DNA from: Leptospira fluminis
GTDB taxonomy: Bacteria; Spirochaetota; Leptospiria; Leptospirales; Leptospiraceae
Length of the DNA stretch: 64,000 nucleotides
Assembly: GCF_004771275.1 (NCBI RefSeq)
Contig: NZ_RQEV01000003.1
Location: forward strand, 496,001-560,000
Direction: 5' to 3'
Shown: in pieces, positions 52,412-62,849 of the stretch
Position numbering within the stretch: the stretch's first letter is position 1
Layout of the letters: each line of letters opens with the position of its first letter
Notes under the pieces: model-generated
What the model saw: only the letters and a program-made list of their open reading frames with translations
Databases searched by the model: none
Told to the model about the DNA's origin: nothing
Translations under genes and position numbers: made by a program

Positions 52412-52484
52412 GTTACCTAAGTTATCGGCAACCATATGCTTTAAAAGGAGTTTTTGTTTTCCGATAATCCGAACTTTACGGAAG

Positions 52485-53774
52485 CTACTCGACTAATTGG
52501 AATTCCGTACGCCTGTTTCTTCGATCGGTTTCCGGATTCTTTTCCGGAAAGATCGGTGCAGAACTTCCCAGGCCTTCCACGGAAAAACGGTCTTCCGATA
52601 AACCTTTTTTGAGGAGGTATTTCAAAACGGACTCGGCTCTCTTTCTGCTTAATAAGAGGTTATCCTTAGGATCTCCGTGCAAGTCGGTATGGCCTGTAAT
52701 TTTCAACTTCACATTCCTGTTTTTATGTAAAAAATCCGCCAACTCGTCCAATACAGGTAAGGAATCCGACTCCAACTCGTAGGAGGCAGTGTCGAAATGA
52801 ATCGATTCCAAAGAGATTTTTTTACCCGTCTTTAAATCTTCCCAGTTAACCGAAGCCTTGAATTCATAAATGTCATAATTGGAAGAATCCGTCCTTCTGC
52901 AAAAATAGGCGTTCTTCCCGTCCGGCGTCTCAATGTAAAAGGCCTCGTCTCCTTTGGAATTTATTTGAGGGCCTAGATTCGTAGGTTCGGAGTAGCTTCC
53001 GTCCTCCAACATATGCGACCTATATATGTCCAAGCCCCCGAAACCGCCAGGACGATTGGAGGAAAAATATATCGTTTTTCCGTCGCGACTTACCGTCGCG
53101 GCGATTTCCGCAAAATCCGTATTGATCGGTGCGGGAAGTCGGTAGGCCTTATTCCAAGTTTTATTAGAATATTCAGAAATAAAGATATCCGATTCGGTTA
53201 CGTTTCCGAACGGATAACGGGTGAAATAAAGTTTGTTATCGTAAAGAAAGGGATTCTCTTCGATCTCAGGAGTGTTTACGGTTTTCGGCAAAGCGATCGG
53301 TTTGAGCCAACGACCTTCCCCTTTTTTCGAAAAATACAAATCCCTGGAAACTCCGATCCTTCCATTCGAAAGAGAAAATTCGATACTTCCGTCACGATTC
53401 GAGGAAAATAAGATACCTTCCTCCTTATTCAATACGAAAGGACTCTGGTCGTCGAACTGGGAATTGATTTCCGACAATTCCTTACCTTGCGGCCAGATTT
53501 CTCCTTCGCGTACGGATTTATAAAGATCCGTATAATTCGAGTTGTTTCTTTTGGAATAATAATATAAAGTGTTTCCGTCGTCGGAGAGACTGATTCCGAA
53601 TTCGTTTAACGAAGTATTAATTCCCCCTTCCAATCTCCTAACCTCGGAAGATCCGTTCGTTTGATCCGGAAAAAGATCCGCCATGTACACGGAAAGAATC
53701 GCAATAAGGAAGATTCCAAAATTCTTTTTTAAAGAAGACTCCGGGAAGTAGGCAAAGCGGGATGGAGGACGCAT
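52485..53774 (-). CDS. OmpA-family protein with PD40 propeller
   Basis: The 429-residue protein has a hydrophobic N-terminus (residues 15-36) and then a PD40/WD40-like propeller (residues 45-310), with repeats such as [37 protein letters not shown] and [21 protein letters not shown]-terminal OmpA domain (about 325-429) has [30 protein letters not shown] and the peptidoglycan-binding NRRTEFQLV. It anchors the cell wall, and the propeller probably binds a partner, as in TolB-like arrangements. A signal for cleavage is not clear. It lies 73 bases upstream of the solute-binding protein gene on the same strand. Confidence 0.87.
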   Translation of the reverse strand: MRPPSRFAYFPESSLKKNFGIFLIAILSVYMADLFPDQTNGSSEVRRLEGGINTSLNEFGISLSDDGNTLYYYSKRNNSNYTDLYKSVREGEIWPQGKELSEINSQFDDQSPFVLNKEEGILFSSNRDGSIEFSLSNGRIGVSRDLYFSKKGEGRWLKPIALPKTVNTPEIEENPFLYDNKLYFTRYPFGNVTESDIFISEYSNKTWNKAYRLPAPINTDFAEIAATVSRDGKTIYFSSNRPGGFGGLDIYRSHMLEDGSYSEPTNLGPQINSKGDEAFYIETPDGKNAYFCRRTDSSNYDIYEFKASVNWEDLKTGKKISLESIHFDTASYELESDSLPVLDELADFLHKNRNVKLKITGHTDLHGDPKDNLLLSRKRAESVLKYLLKKGLSEDRFSVEGLGSSAPIFPEKNPETDRRNRRTEFQLVE

Positions 53775-53824
53775 ATTCGTACTATCCTCCTTTTATCGAA
53801 AAACCTGAACTTTTTTTGATAAAA

Positions 53825-55078
53825 TTAAAGGTACTTTTTCAAGCAATCTGGAAAATCGATGGAGCCGTTCTCTTTTTGATACGTTTCCAAAACCGCTGCC
53901 ATTGTCCTTCCGATTGCAAGGCCGGAACCGTTTAAGGTATGTATCAGTTGATTTTTGCCGTCTTTGGACTTGTAACGAATTTTTCCCCTACGAGCCTGAA
54001 AATCCTTAAAATTCGACACGGAAGAAATTTCCATCCAGCGATTCAGCCCCGGCATCCAGACTTCCAAGTCATACGTCTTGGAAGAAGCCGCCGAAATATC
54101 CCCGCTGCATAACAATACTACCCTATAACGAAGACCTAACTTCTTCAGAATATTCTCCGCGTGAGAGAGCATTTTTTTATGCTCTTCCTCCGATTCTTCC
54201 GGCTTCACGAATTTGACGAGTTCCACCTTTTGGAATTGATGCACTCGCACAAGGCCGCGGGTGTCTTTTCCGTAAGAACCAGCCTCTCTCCGAAAGCAGG
54301 ATGTGTGGGCGGTAACAGAAATCGGCAGTTGGTCTTCCGGAATGATCTCATCCCTATACAAATTCGTCAGCGGAACTTCCGCAGTCGGAATCAAGTTGAG
54401 GTCGTCTTTTTCCAGACGATAATACTCCTCTTTGAATTTAGGATATTGGCCCGTCGTTAGCATGCATTCGTCGGACACCAGAACCGGAACCCAAACTTCC
54501 GTATAACCGTGTTCCAGAGTATGCGTCTCCAACATAAAATTCGCCAACGCTCTTTCCAATTTGGCACCGAAACCGAAATAGGTGTACGCTCTAGCTCCGG
54601 CTAGTTTTACCCCTTTTTCGAAATTGATCCATTTTAAATTTTCACCCAGTTCATAGTGAGCTTTAGGCTCGAAAGCATAATTTCTAATTTCACCGACTTC
54701 ATAAAGGACTTTGTTTTCAGTCTCGTTTTTGCCCTTGGGAACTTCGGAATCTAATATATTAGGAAGACCTAAATTTATTTCATTGAGTAGACTTTCCTGA
54801 ACTTCAAGATCGGATTCCAATCCTTTGATTTTATCTCCGATTTCTTTTACCGCAGCGGAAGCTAAGGCTATGTCTCCGCCGGACTGCTTAACCTTACCGA
54901 TCTCCTTGCTAGCCCTATTTCGCTCCTCGCGGAGAGCTTCGACTTCTTTTTGCAGCTCCTTCTTTTTATGAACTATCTTAGTAAGTTCGTCTAGAAGGCC
55001 GAGGTCTTTGAAGCCTCTAAGATCCAGGTTCGCTTTTAAAGCTTCCGTGTTTTCGGTAATGAAGCGGAGATCAAGCAT
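53825..55078 (-). CDS. serS: Seryl-tRNA synthetase
   Basis: The 417-residue class II synthetase has an N-terminal coiled coil (residues 25-100), then motif 2 region [15 protein letters not shown] (about residue 230), [27 protein letters not shown] (about residue 262) and motif 3 [22 protein letters not shown] (about residue 380). It charges tRNA-Ser with serine. The length is typical. The start overlaps the stop of the tatD gene by 8 bases. It is preceded by tatD, a common gene pair in spirochaetes. Confidence 0.96.
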   Translation of the reverse strand: MLDLRFITENTEALKANLDLRGFKDLGLLDELTKIVHKKKELQKEVEALREERNRASKEIGKVKQSGGDIALASAAVKEIGDKIKGLESDLEVQESLLNEINLGLPNILDSEVPKGKNETENKVLYEVGEIRNYAFEPKAHYELGENLKWINFEKGVKLAGARAYTYFGFGAKLERALANFMLETHTLEHGYTEVWVPVLVSDECMLTTGQYPKFKEEYYRLEKDDLNLIPTAEVPLTNLYRDEIIPEDQLPISVTAHTSCFRREAGSYGKDTRGLVRVHQFQKVELVKFVKPEESEEEHKKMLSHAENILKKLGLRYRVVLLCSGDISAASSKTYDLEVWMPGLNRWMEISSVSNFKDFQARRGKIRYKSKDGKNQLIHTLNGSGLAIGRTMAAVLETYQKENGSIDFPDCLKKYL

Positions 55079-55877
55079 GATGGAATGGTTTCCTTTGTAT
55101 AAATTTTTCCGAATTTAGAAAAAGCGATCGCTCGACTTCCGCATTCGGTTCCTTTCTAAGTGAAAACATTTTTTCCAATACGAATTTAGTGTACGCTGGT
55201 TCGTTGCGTTTTCCTCGAAAGGGCGGGGGAGCTAAAAACGGAGCGTCTGTTTCTATCAACATGCATTCCAAAGGGAGTTTTTCAGCCGCCTCCTGAATGT
55301 CTCTCGCGTTTTTAAACGTTAAGATTCCGGAAAAGGAAATATAATAACCCAAATCCACCAATCTTTTTGCAGTCGAGTAATCGTACGTGAAACAATGGAT
55401 GACTCCGAAAGCTCGGTCGCGGTGATCTTTCAGAATCGATACCGTATCTTCACCCGCGTCCCTAGAGTGGATGACTACCGGAAGTTTATATTCTCCCGAA
55501 GCGTCCAAAAACGAATGAAGAATATCGGCTTGTTCCGCTTTTTTTGACGCGTCGTGATAATAATCCAATCCGATCTCGCCTATCGCACAAAGTCGAGAGT
55601 CGGAAAGGTTCTCCTTCACTAAGGAGAGGATCTCCTCTTTTTTCGGAAATTCGTGGGACTCGGTCGGATGACAACCAATCGAATAAAAGATCTCCAAGTC
55701 CTGCTCGGAATATGTTTCGGATAATCCTTTTGCCTTAACCGAACTCTCAAGATCGATCCCTATCTGGACGATTTTCTTGATACCGGATTCCTTCGCATTT
55801 CTTAGGCTTTGTTCGATCGTTAACCCTTGTTCTTCGATTATATCCAAATGACAATGAGTATCTACGATAGAATACAT
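55071..55877 (-). CDS. TatD-family hydrolase
   Basis: The 268-residue metal-dependent hydrolase has DTHCHLD at the start (residues 6-12), [10 protein letters not shown] (about residue 100), VIHSRDA (about residue 137), HCFT (about residue 160) and [14 protein letters not shown] (about residue 210), as in TatD. It is a nuclease-like enzyme with DNA 3' or quality-control roles, not part of Tat export. It overlaps serS by 8 bases. The ATG at 55877 gives MYSIVDTHC. It diverges from the M23-like gene with 119 bases between. Confidence 0.92.
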   Translation of the reverse strand: MYSIVDTHCHLDIIEEQGLTIEQSLRNAKESGIKKIVQIGIDLESSVKAKGLSETYSEQDLEIFYSIGCHPTESHEFPKKEEILSLVKENLSDSRLCAIGEIGLDYYHDASKKAEQADILHSFLDASGEYKLPVVIHSRDAGEDTVSILKDHRDRAFGVIHCFTYDYSTAKRLVDLGYYISFSGILTFKNARDIQEAAEKLPLECMLIETDAPFLAPPPFRGKRNEPAYTKFVLEKMFSLRKEPNAEVERSLFLNSEKFIQRKPFHHA

Positions 55878-55996
55878 GCTGAAAACGGCTTTTAAGGAAC
55901 AGTTTTCGTGATTTAGATTGACTGAAAAGAGAATTTTTAAGAATCCTTACAGCATATGCCGTCCGGCAGGAGTCCGATGGATTTGGGACATAAACC

Positions 55997-56992
55997 GTGA
56001 ACTTAAAATCATATTTCGCTCTCATTTATTATCGGCTTCGTTATAAATACCAGGATCTCAGGTTGAAGTTCGACGTGAAAGTCGCCAACTGGAATAAAAA
56101 AGGGAAAGAACGTCTCACCGTGATGGTGATCCCTCATTCCGAACAAAAGACCATCAATTTCCATATTTCCTATCGGGCGATTACGATCTTCATCGGCACG
56201 ATTCTAGTCCTACTTCTTATCAGTTCGGTTAACGTTTTAAGCCACTCAGGATCCATCCATCAATTGACCGAACTGAACCTTTCCAATCAGGACTTCATCA
56301 GACAATCCGCTAAAATGAAGGAAGAGATCAATAGTCTTCACGAACACGTGGATTATTATCACAATCACGTCGGCGCCCTGTATGGTCGTTTAACGGGAGA
56401 TTCCTCCAAAGTGGCGAAAGGAATCGGCGGCGCGGAAAAGCTCTCCTCGCAAAACATATCCAAAGACGGAAAGCCTCTCCCACCGGGCACCGAAGTTTTT
56501 CGTCTAAAAGAAGACGTGCACAACCTCAAGGTGGCCAACGAGCTAACCCATGAAATCATCAGTATATTAAAAAAAAGAAAGAACGTGATTCGTCAGACAC
56601 CGTCTATCTGGCCTGTACGCGGGTACGTCCTCTATCCTTACGGAGAATATCTGAATCCGGTGACCGCTCGTAAAGAAACGAATAACGGAATCGATATCGG
56701 CGCCTTTCCCGGATCCGAAGTCGTCGTGACCGCCCCGGGAACCGTTTATGAAATCGGATATACCAGACACACCGGCTACTTCGTTAAGGTGGGTCATAAA
56801 TTCGGTTGGAAGACCATATATTCCAATCTGGATCGCATTAAGGTAAAACAAAACCAACAAGTATCCAAAAGCGAAGTGATCGGATTCGTAGGAAAGTCGG
56901 AAAACAGTCCGCAATACAGTCTCCATTACGAAATCCATGTCGGTACTAGAGCGATCAATCCTTTCGCGTTCTTAAATCAAATCCAAGACTAA
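55997..56992 (+). CDS. LytM-like (M23) protein with lost zinc ligands
   Basis: The 331-residue protein has a short cytoplasmic start, one membrane segment (about residues 58-80), a helical coiled linker and a LytM-type domain (about residues 205-325). The fold is clear ([41 protein letters not shown]), but the zinc-site positions differ: the H of HxGxD is N (TNNGIDIG), YAHL is YSNL, and HLHYE is SLHYE. Most ligands or catalytic histidines are gone, so it is probably inactive as an endopeptidase, like EnvC or NlpD. It overlaps the bactofilin start by one base; this pairing is known from shape-determining operons. The start GTG at 55997 is uncertain. Confidence 0.88.
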   Translation: MNLKSYFALIYYRLRYKYQDLRLKFDVKVANWNKKGKERLTVMVIPHSEQKTINFHISYRAITIFIGTILVLLLISSVNVLSHSGSIHQLTELNLSNQDFIRQSAKMKEEINSLHEHVDYYHNHVGALYGRLTGDSSKVAKGIGGAEKLSSQNISKDGKPLPPGTEVFRLKEDVHNLKVANELTHEIISILKKRKNVIRQTPSIWPVRGYVLYPYGEYLNPVTARKETNNGIDIGAFPGSEVVVTAPGTVYEIGYTRHTGYFVKVGHKFGWKTIYSNLDRIKVKQNQQVSKSEVIGFVGKSENSPQYSLHYEIHVGTRAINPFAFLNQIQD

Positions 56993-57339
56993 TGGCCCAT
57001 ACGGAAGAGCAACTAGCGGTAAATAGTATCATCGGAGAAGGCGCCGAGTTCAACGGAGAATTCAAACTTTCCGGCCTTTTGAGAATCGACGGTATTTTTC
57101 GCGGAACGATCAAAACCGACGGAAAAGTCCTAATCGGAAAATCGGGAATCGTCGATACGGATATTAGAGCTCGGATTGTCGTTGCCGGGGGTGAGATCAA
57201 CGGGAATATCTTCGCCACCGAACGAGTCACTCTTTTAGCCAGTTGCAGAATGAAAGGCGATATCATAACGCCTAAAGTCGTGATGGAAGAAGGTGTGCAA
57301 TTCGAGGGAAACTGTAAGATCAACCCGATTGCAAATTGA
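56992..57339 (+). CDS. Bactofilin
   Basis: The 115-residue protein matches bactofilins: a short N-terminal part and a right-handed beta-helix core (GAEFNGEFKLSGLLRIDGIFRGTIKTDGKVLIGKSGIV, IVVAGGEINGNIFATERVTLL and MKGDIITPKVVMEEGVQFEG). It polymerises into filaments without nucleotide. In Leptospira biflexa a bactofilin was found to affect cell helicity and growth. The ATG shares its first base with the stop of the LytM-like gene (TAATG), so the two are translated together. It points to a cell-shape module. Confidence 0.93.
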   Translation: MAHTEEQLAVNSIIGEGAEFNGEFKLSGLLRIDGIFRGTIKTDGKVLIGKSGIVDTDIRARIVVAGGEINGNIFATERVTLLASCRMKGDIITPKVVMEEGVQFEGNCKINPIAN

Positions 57340-57833
57340 AAGTAACTCCGGAACCGAATAGAAATCACAGACGCAAACGAGACTTCGGCCTCTCTCTTTC
57401 TTCGAGTTTGTACAGTCCGATCCCGGCTGCAGTGCCCGAGTCTCAGATACCCGATTCCAAATCGCAATTCTTCGAGTTGGTGGAAAATCTACTCCCTTAT
57501 AGCCAAGAAAAGACGCGGGATTTGAATTCGCTTCTTAGAGATCTTCCGGATGCGGAACGTAATTTTTTGAAGTCTCCTACCTATGAGAATCTGAACGTCT
57601 ATAAAAAGATCGTGCAATCCATATTACGGGAGGCCATGGACCGCAATGCAAGGGTGGAAACCCTTCGGTCCAGGGCAAAAGGCGGTTCCGAAAAGATGTA
57701 TCAAATCGTCACGGTCATCGACGAAAAGGTACAGACTCTCGCCGATTTTATCATTCATCCGGAAAATTCGACCTTCGACTTGATGAAGAGAATGGAGAAT
57801 ATTCGCGGACTTCTAGTCGATTTGATGAATTGA
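57336..57833 (+). CDS. YaaR family protein (DUF327)
   Basis: The 165-residue protein matches the YaaR/DUF327 family, whose role is unknown but which is often found near division or chromosome genes. The pattern is FFELVENLLPYSQEKTRDLNSLLRDLPDAERNFLKSPTYENLNVYKKIVQSILREAM, then a helical KVQTLADFI region. The N-terminal 35 residues are basic and not family-like. The start is TTG at 57336, which overlaps the stop of the bactofilin gene as TTGA. It is convergent with parB, whose stop is 12 bases away. Confidence 0.82.
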   Translation: MKVTPEPNRNHRRKRDFGLSLSSSLYSPIPAAVPESQIPDSKSQFFELVENLLPYSQEKTRDLNSLLRDLPDAERNFLKSPTYENLNVYKKIVQSILREAMDRNARVETLRSRAKGGSEKMYQIVTVIDEKVQTLADFIIHPENSTFDLMKRMENIRGLLVDLMN

Positions 57834-57845
57834 AATCCGGTCTTT

Positions 57846-58721
57846 TTATAGACCCAAGGCGTCCAAAACTTTCTGCAAAGCTTCCAAATTAGGATATGCG
57901 ATGGACAACTTTCCTTTTCCGGAAGAAGAGTTGTGGGCAATATCCACTTTCATGGAATATTTCTTTCGAAACTTATTTTCCAATTCCACGATATCCACCT
58001 CCTTTCTCTTCGTTTTCTTTTTTTCTTTTACGGGAGCTTCGTCCGTTAAATGGGAAACGATTTCTTCTACTTGCCGAACTGTGAGTCCTTTTTCAGCAAT
58101 CTGATACGCTAACTGTTCCGTTTTCTTTCTATCCGCGATACCTAGCAAAGGACGCGCATGACCTTCCGAAATTCTACCGTTCTTTACCAGATCCATTACG
58201 GAATCCGGAAGTTGGAGGAGACGAATCAGGTTCGACACCGTGGCTCTATTTTTTCCGACCCGTGTCGCGACATCGGTTATTTTTAACCCGAGCCTATCGC
58301 ATAAAGTTTTATAAGCGAGGGCCTCTTCGATCGGATTTAGATTTTCTCTCTGGATATTTTCGATCAAGGCCATTTCTAAAGCCTGATTTTCGCTGGCTTT
58401 CTTTACCACTGCGGGAATTTTCATGAACCCGGCGAGTTTGCAGGCCCTATATCTTCTTTCACCCGAGATGATTTCGTAACCGGATCCAGTATCTTTTACC
58501 ACTATGGGTTGGATCACTCCGTGAGCCTTAATCGTCTCCGATAATTCTTTTAAGGATTCTTCGGAGAAAGTTCTACGCGGTTGGTCCGGATTAGGACGAA
58601 TTTCCGAAAGTCGAATTTCTCTCAGGGCTCCTTCTCCGCCTGCCTCGCGGAAAGATTTTTCCTCCGCGACCGGAATTAGGTTCCCGAGTCCTCGACCTAG
58701 AGCTTTCGGTTTTGCACTCAT
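57846..58721 (-). CDS. parB: Chromosome partition protein ParB
   Basis: The 291-residue protein has an N-terminal basic region, the CTP-binding box [13 protein letters not shown] (about residue 75), the box [19 protein letters not shown] (about residue 105) and the helix-turn-helix [23 protein letters not shown] (about residue 140). The C-terminal 50 residues are a dimerisation part. ParB binds parS and spreads along DNA as a CTP-dependent clamp. Two parS-like sites lie about 4-5 kb away beside mnmG. It lies 3 bases after the stop of parA. Confidence 0.95.
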   Translation of the reverse strand: MSAKPKALGRGLGNLIPVAEEKSFREAGGEGALREIRLSEIRPNPDQPRRTFSEESLKELSETIKAHGVIQPIVVKDTGSGYEIISGERRYRACKLAGFMKIPAVVKKASENQALEMALIENIQRENLNPIEEALAYKTLCDRLGLKITDVATRVGKNRATVSNLIRLLQLPDSVMDLVKNGRISEGHARPLLGIADRKKTEQLAYQIAEKGLTVRQVEEIVSHLTDEAPVKEKKKTKRKEVDIVELENKFRKKYSMKVDIAHNSSSGKGKLSIAYPNLEALQKVLDALGL

Positions 58722-58724
58722 GGA

Positions 58725-59486
58725 TCAGTTTTTCCCCGCCACTTCCAATGCCAGATTGCGATAGCTTTGCGCACCGACCCCTTCCGGATCATAGGATAAG
58801 ATGGATTTTCCGAAGGAAGGAGCTTCGGAAAGTTTGATATTCCGAGGTATCACGGTGGTATAAACTTTATCCTTAAAATACGCCTTAACGTCTTCCGCCA
58901 CTTGTTGGGCAAGATTCGTCCGCTTGTCATACATAGTGAGAAGCACTCCTTCCAATTCCAAAGAAGGATTCAATTTCTCCTGAACTAAAGAAATAATCTT
59001 CATGAGCTGGGTCAGCCCTTCCAAAGCGAAATACTCCGTTTGCAAAGTGATCATCACACTGTCGGCGGCGGACAATGCGTTGATCGTCAGTACTCCTAAT
59101 GAAGGAGGACAATCAATCAGTATATAATCGTATTCTGTTCTCAAGGATCCGATCGCATTTTTTAAACGATATTCCCGGTTTTCTTCCGCGAGGAGGTCCG
59201 CTTCCGCCCCGGAAAGATTGATATTAGAAGGAACGATGTGTAGGTTCTCTATTTCCGTTTTACGGATGCACTCGTTGGCCGAACATTCTCCGATGAGTAA
59301 TTCGTAGGAAGTCTTCGGAATAGTATTGATTTCGAGACCAAGACCCGAGCCGGAGTTTCCTTGCGGATCGAAATCGACGATCAGGACCTTCTTCCCAATG
59401 GCCGCCAAATTCGCGGCGAGATTGATCGATGTGGTGGTTTTTCCAACTCCCCCTTTTTGGTTACTAATCGATACGATCTTTCCCAT
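58725..59486 (-). CDS. parA: Chromosome partition ATPase ParA
   Basis: The 253-residue Walker-type ATPase (Soj type) has the deviant Walker [17 protein letters not shown] (about residue 9), the A' motif [15 protein letters not shown] (about residue 33) and Walker [13 protein letters not shown] (about residue 118). It drives ParB-parS complexes apart. The start overlaps the end of rsmG by 23 bases, so the two are co-translated. The family call is firm. An N-terminal helix-turn-helix is absent, as in chromosomal ParA. Confidence 0.96.
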   Translation of the reverse strand: MGKIVSISNQKGGVGKTTTSINLAANLAAIGKKVLIVDFDPQGNSGSGLGLEINTIPKTSYELLIGECSANECIRKTEIENLHIVPSNINLSGAEADLLAEENREYRLKNAIGSLRTEYDYILIDCPPSLGVLTINALSAADSVMITLQTEYFALEGLTQLMKIISLVQEKLNPSLELEGVLLTMYDKRTNLAQQVAEDVKAYFKDKVYTTVIPRNIKLSEAPSFGKSILSYDPEGVGAQSYRNLALEVAGKN

Positions 59487-60240
59487 GTTCCACCTTACTC
59501 TCCTTTACCAGGATTTTCCAAGCTCTGGGGATACCTTGCCTTGGCGATTCGACCTTTTTCAAGAATTTAATATGTCGCATCCCTAAAAATCGAAGAGAGG
59601 GCAGTTCTATCGTTTTCATCAGTTGAAAACCGGTGGGTTCTAGAATTTTCTTTATAAGATTCTTATCAAATTCGTCTTTCCCTAAAAATGGGACATAAGT
59701 TCCTCCTCGTTTTACCCATCTACTTAAGACTTCGGCGCTCCAGGGAAAGGGAATAAACCCGCGGGAAACTGCCAAATCCCAGTCGCTTTTTCCCTCCTCC
59801 GCCCTTGCATAAACGCACTCTACCCCGTCGATTCCCTGTTCCTTCAGAAAGTTTTCGGTCAACGCCAACTTCCTCCGCTGCGAATCCAAGAGCGCTAATG
59901 CGGGCCTTTCTTTTTGAATCAAACACCGGAAAAAAAAACCGGGTAACCCAGGACCGGTCCCGGCGTCTCCCACCTTCATTTTGTTAAGCGATCCGAGTTC
60001 CTTTCTAATCGCATAAATATGATAAACGGATTCCAATACATGACGGTCTAGAATTTCATCCGTGTCCCTTTTGGAAAAGAAACCGCCGATCTCGTTCTTC
60101 TCCTCCAAAAATGCGACAAACTTCGCCGCTAAATCCCAATCGAACAGATCTAATATTTCCCCGCTTTCGTTCGGAAATCTATAACGGATCGCCGAACATA
60201 TCCCGGAAGCATCATGGGAAAAATTTTCTGAGTTTTCCAC
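59464..60240 (-). CDS. rsmG: 16S rRNA (guanine527-N7)-methyltransferase
   Basis: The 258-residue SAM enzyme (GidB) methylates G527 of 16S rRNA. Visible parts are [18 protein letters not shown] (about residue 95), [18 protein letters not shown] (about residue 115) and [11 protein letters not shown] then [10 protein letters not shown] (about residue 145). Here the length is longer than the usual 210, because of an N-terminal extension of about 20 residues and a basic C-terminal tail. Mutants of this enzyme cause low-level streptomycin resistance in many bacteria. It is followed by parA with a 23-base overlap. Confidence 0.9.
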   Translation of the reverse strand: MENSENFSHDASGICSAIRYRFPNESGEILDLFDWDLAAKFVAFLEEKNEIGGFFSKRDTDEILDRHVLESVYHIYAIRKELGSLNKMKVGDAGTGPGLPGFFFRCLIQKERPALALLDSQRRKLALTENFLKEQGIDGVECVYARAEEGKSDWDLAVSRGFIPFPWSAEVLSRWVKRGGTYVPFLGKDEFDKNLIKKILEPTGFQLMKTIELPSLRFLGMRHIKFLKKVESPRQGIPRAWKILVKESKVEHGKDRID

Positions 60241-60243
60241 GAA

Positions 60244-61713
60244 TCAATGTTTCTCCTTTTCAACCTGATTGTATTCGATTACCGTCTTGAACAGGATTTC
60301 GATTCCCATCTTGAGTTGGGTAACGGTCATACTTTCATTCTTGCCGTGTATTCCATCGATTTCTTCCGAAGTAAGTAAGGCGGGAATCAGGCCGTAACAC
60401 TTCAAACCGATCGCCCGCATATAAGAACTGTCCGTAGTACCCGGAGATAAAAACGGAACAGCGACCGAACCAGGTTCGACGGACATCGCGACTCCCGCAA
60501 GTATTCGAAATAACGGACTGTCCATCGGTGAAATCGTGCCGGGCTCCAGATGTCTGGCGCTTACTTCTACGTCGTATTTCTCCCCCAAAGTTTTGACCTC
60601 TTGAAAGATTTTTTTTTCATCCTGACCGGGAAGGATTCTCATATCTACCGAACCCGTAGTTTCCGAAGTGATCACATTTATTCCCGCTTGATGACTATCG
60701 ATGCCGGTGATACTTACCGTATTCCTGGTCATCGCACGTAAATGTCTGTTGGATTGAATCACTCCTTTAAGGATTAGGAATAAAACCGGATTTCTGGAGC
60801 GCTTGAGAACAAACGAATTCGGAAATGAGCTTAAGTCGCCGAGAGAAAAGAAGAAGGCTGCCGTTTCTTCTCCTATCGTAGTCTTATCTCCTAACTTTTG
60901 CACCTCTTCCAAAAAATCCACCATGGATTTCGCAGCATATTTCAATGGGGGAGTACTGCCGTGCCCCGGATCAGCTTTCGTTTTCAAGTCCAGCCATACG
61001 GCTCCCTTTTCCGCATGCTGAATGTTGAATATCTTCGACCCTTTAATCGCAATATCTCGTGTCCCTGTACCGCCTTCGTTCAATACGTATTCGTATCCGT
61101 TGAACAGTTCTCTGTGTTTTTGAATAAGAAATCTCGCTCCGTGTAAGGACCTGCTTTCCTCATCCGCAAGAGCTAGGAACATCAAATTGTTGGTTAAGGG
61201 AATCTTCTTTTCATGCACTAGAAAGAACGCATACAGTTGCATGATCCCCAGTCCCTTTACGTCCACTGCTCCCCGACCGTAAATCCTTTCCCCTTTTCTT
61301 ACTCCTGCAAACGGAGGTTCCGTCCATTCCTTCGGATCAGCTTCAACAACATCGATATGGCTTGTAAGTATTAAGCCGCCTTTTGTTCGGTCTTTTCCTT
61401 TTATCTCCGCAACCAAAGAGGCTCTGTCGGGTTTACCGGGAAATTCGATGACTCGCGAAGAAATGCCTCGCTTGTCCAAGATGGATTTCAAAAAAAGGGC
61501 ACCTTCTTTTTCTCTACCTCTTACCGTCGCGATGCGTATATAAGACTGAAGATCTTTCGCGGCCTGCTCACTGAGCGTCCCGTAATCTATATTCGGAATT
61601 TCTCCCGCTTTAGGAGGAATCGGATGAATGCCTCGCTCCGTGATGAAAACGGTGTATAAGAGAAAAATTCCCAGTAAGCCGAGAATCCCAAACCCGATTT
61701 TTCTTAGGGACAT
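60244..61713 (-). CDS. M20 family peptidase (PM20D1-like)
   Basis: The 489-residue protein has an N-terminal membrane anchor (residues 7-24) and an M20 fold. The zinc-site motif [20 protein letters not shown] (about residue 118), GRGAVDVKG (about residue 150) and [14 protein letters not shown] (about residue 185), where the DEE is typical, are present. The later [15 protein letters not shown] carries the final ligand region. It matches the human PM20D1 group, which acts on N-acyl amino acids, as well as carboxypeptidase S. The likely site is the periplasmic face. It lies 3 bases upstream of rsmG. Confidence 0.88.
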   Translation of the reverse strand: MSLRKIGFGILGLLGIFLLYTVFITERGIHPIPPKAGEIPNIDYGTLSEQAAKDLQSYIRIATVRGREKEGALFLKSILDKRGISSRVIEFPGKPDRASLVAEIKGKDRTKGGLILTSHIDVVEADPKEWTEPPFAGVRKGERIYGRGAVDVKGLGIMQLYAFFLVHEKKIPLTNNLMFLALADEESRSLHGARFLIQKHRELFNGYEYVLNEGGTGTRDIAIKGSKIFNIQHAEKGAVWLDLKTKADPGHGSTPPLKYAAKSMVDFLEEVQKLGDKTTIGEETAAFFFSLGDLSSFPNSFVLKRSRNPVLFLILKGVIQSNRHLRAMTRNTVSITGIDSHQAGINVITSETTGSVDMRILPGQDEKKIFQEVKTLGEKYDVEVSARHLEPGTISPMDSPLFRILAGVAMSVEPGSVAVPFLSPGTTDSSYMRAIGLKCYGLIPALLTSEEIDGIHGKNESMTVTQLKMGIEILFKTVIEYNQVEKEKH

Positions 61714-61781
61714 AGTAATTTTCCTTTAATGGTTGTCGGGAGCTCTTTCGCTTTTGTTTTCAGTTATGCATTCCGTCTAAA

Positions 61782-61931
61782 ATGAAGGAAAGCTTTAAGT
61801 TCGCGACGAAAGTTAGCCCGGTCATGCGCATCGGCAAGGACAATTCGGGTTTCGTCATGGCGAAGAATCTTACGAAGGCAAAACCGTCTCAACCTTTTTG
61901 GGGAAAAGCCGATGGTCTAACTAGAGGATAA
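61782..61931 (+). CDS. Possible small protein
   Basis: A 49-codon ATG frame (MKESFKFATKVSPVMR onwards, ending LTRG) fills most of the gap before the next gene and ends 5 bases before that gene's ATG. It has no clear ribosome site and no recognised family, so it could be chance. The purine-rich AGAGGAT at its end serves as ribosome site for the following gene. Confidence 0.3.
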   Translation: MKESFKFATKVSPVMRIGKDNSGFVMAKNLTKAKPSQPFWGKADGLTRG

Positions 61932-61936
61932 TATTC

Positions 61937-62674
61937 ATGCTTCGCTCCGGAATTTGTTTCATCACGCTGTTATTTGCTTCATCACTCTACTCCTTTACGC
62001 CGGGAAAATGGTCTCACACAGACCGCTTCGTTATCGGTTCCGAGAAAGGGGGTCCAGCCCAAGAAGTTGTTAAGAATGCGCAAGGTAAGGTCATCTATAC
62101 GGCGAAATATTCGTACGATGAGTCAGGTAAATTACTTCGCGAAGATTATATAACTCAAGAAGGTAAATCGGACGGATTTACCAAATTTACCTACAAGGAT
62201 AAGAAAATTCAGAAGGAAGAACTCTTCGACAAAGATGGAAAAAACGTAGAAATGAAAAGCTTCCTCTATGACAAAAGCGGGATCCTTTCTTCCGTAGAAC
62301 TCTTCGACCAAAACTCCAAATTAATATTAAAGTGTACGATCTTATCTTGGGGGGAGAACGGGCTCGTAAAAGACGGACAAACCGATTGGGCCGACTCCAA
62401 AGAGATCGAACGTTTTTCCGTGGTTAAAGACGCGAACAAGCCGGGACTTTATCAACAAAACATATACAATGAAGATAAGCAGCAAGTGGCATCGACGGTT
62501 CTTACCTTCGATTCCCGGGGGAAACTCGTAAGTCGCATGAACGTTCAGGGAGACTTGGAGCGCTTGAATAGGATGGTGTGGGACGATAAAAATCGCCTAC
62601 AGCAATTCACCTTCCTGGTTAAACAGGGAGACAAATGGACTCTCGAAAAAACGCATGAGCTAGTTTATCGCTGA
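61937..62674 (+). CDS. Exported protein with YD-like repeats
   Basis: The 245-residue protein has a signal peptide (MLRSGICFITLLFASSLYS). The mature part has repeats of the form Y-x-Y-D-x-x-G-K-L (KYSYDESGKLLREDY, KFTYKDKKIQKEELFDKDGK, FLYDKSGILSSVELFDQ and others) that resemble RHS/YD or MORN-like units, though I cannot place the family. The protein is probably periplasmic. A perfect stem and T-rich run follow at 62719. The gene separates the M20 peptidase on the minus strand from mnmG. Confidence 0.72.
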   Translation: MLRSGICFITLLFASSLYSFTPGKWSHTDRFVIGSEKGGPAQEVVKNAQGKVIYTAKYSYDESGKLLREDYITQEGKSDGFTKFTYKDKKIQKEELFDKDGKNVEMKSFLYDKSGILSSVELFDQNSKLILKCTILSWGENGLVKDGQTDWADSKEIERFSVVKDANKPGLYQQNIYNEDKQQVASTVLTFDSRGKLVSRMNVQGDLERLNRMVWDDKNRLQQFTFLVKQGDKWTLEKTHELVYR

Positions 62675-62718
62675 TCTTTTCTTAAGATTTACCGTTCGGA
62701 CTTTATTCGGATAAACTC

Positions 62719-62750
62719 GCCCGTGATGAATGCACGGGCATTTTATTTTC
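62719..62750 (+). terminator. Terminator after the YD-repeat protein gene
   Basis: A perfect 7-bp stem, GCCCGTG paired with CACGGGC around a 7-base loop, is followed by ATTTTATTTT. It is 45 bases after the stop on the plus strand. Confidence 0.75.
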
Positions 62751-62785
62751 ATAGCAGCGATCGGAAGAATGAGGCCCCATCGCTC

Positions 62786-62801
62786 CGTTTCATGTGAAAC
62801 G
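62786..62801. promoter_or_regulatory. parS-like site 1
   Basis: The 16-base palindrome CGTTTCATGTGAAACG matches the bacterial parS consensus TGTTTCACGTGAAACA at 13 of 16 positions. ParB binds such sites. Confidence 0.75.
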
Positions 62802-62833
62802 TTTTTCCTAGATTTTCCGGAAACGAATCTTGC

Positions 62834-62849
62834 CGTTTCACGTGAAACA
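62834..62849. promoter_or_regulatory. parS site 2
   Basis: The 16-base sequence CGTTTCACGTGAAACA matches the parS consensus at 15 of 16 positions. It is 48 bases centre to centre from site 1, in the same gap between the YD-repeat gene and mnmG. Confidence 0.92.

Noticed and set aside
57839..57854. Inverted repeat GGTCT/AGACC at the end of parB
   Set aside because: It overlaps the end of the parB coding region and has a 5-bp stem; too weak to be called a shared terminator.
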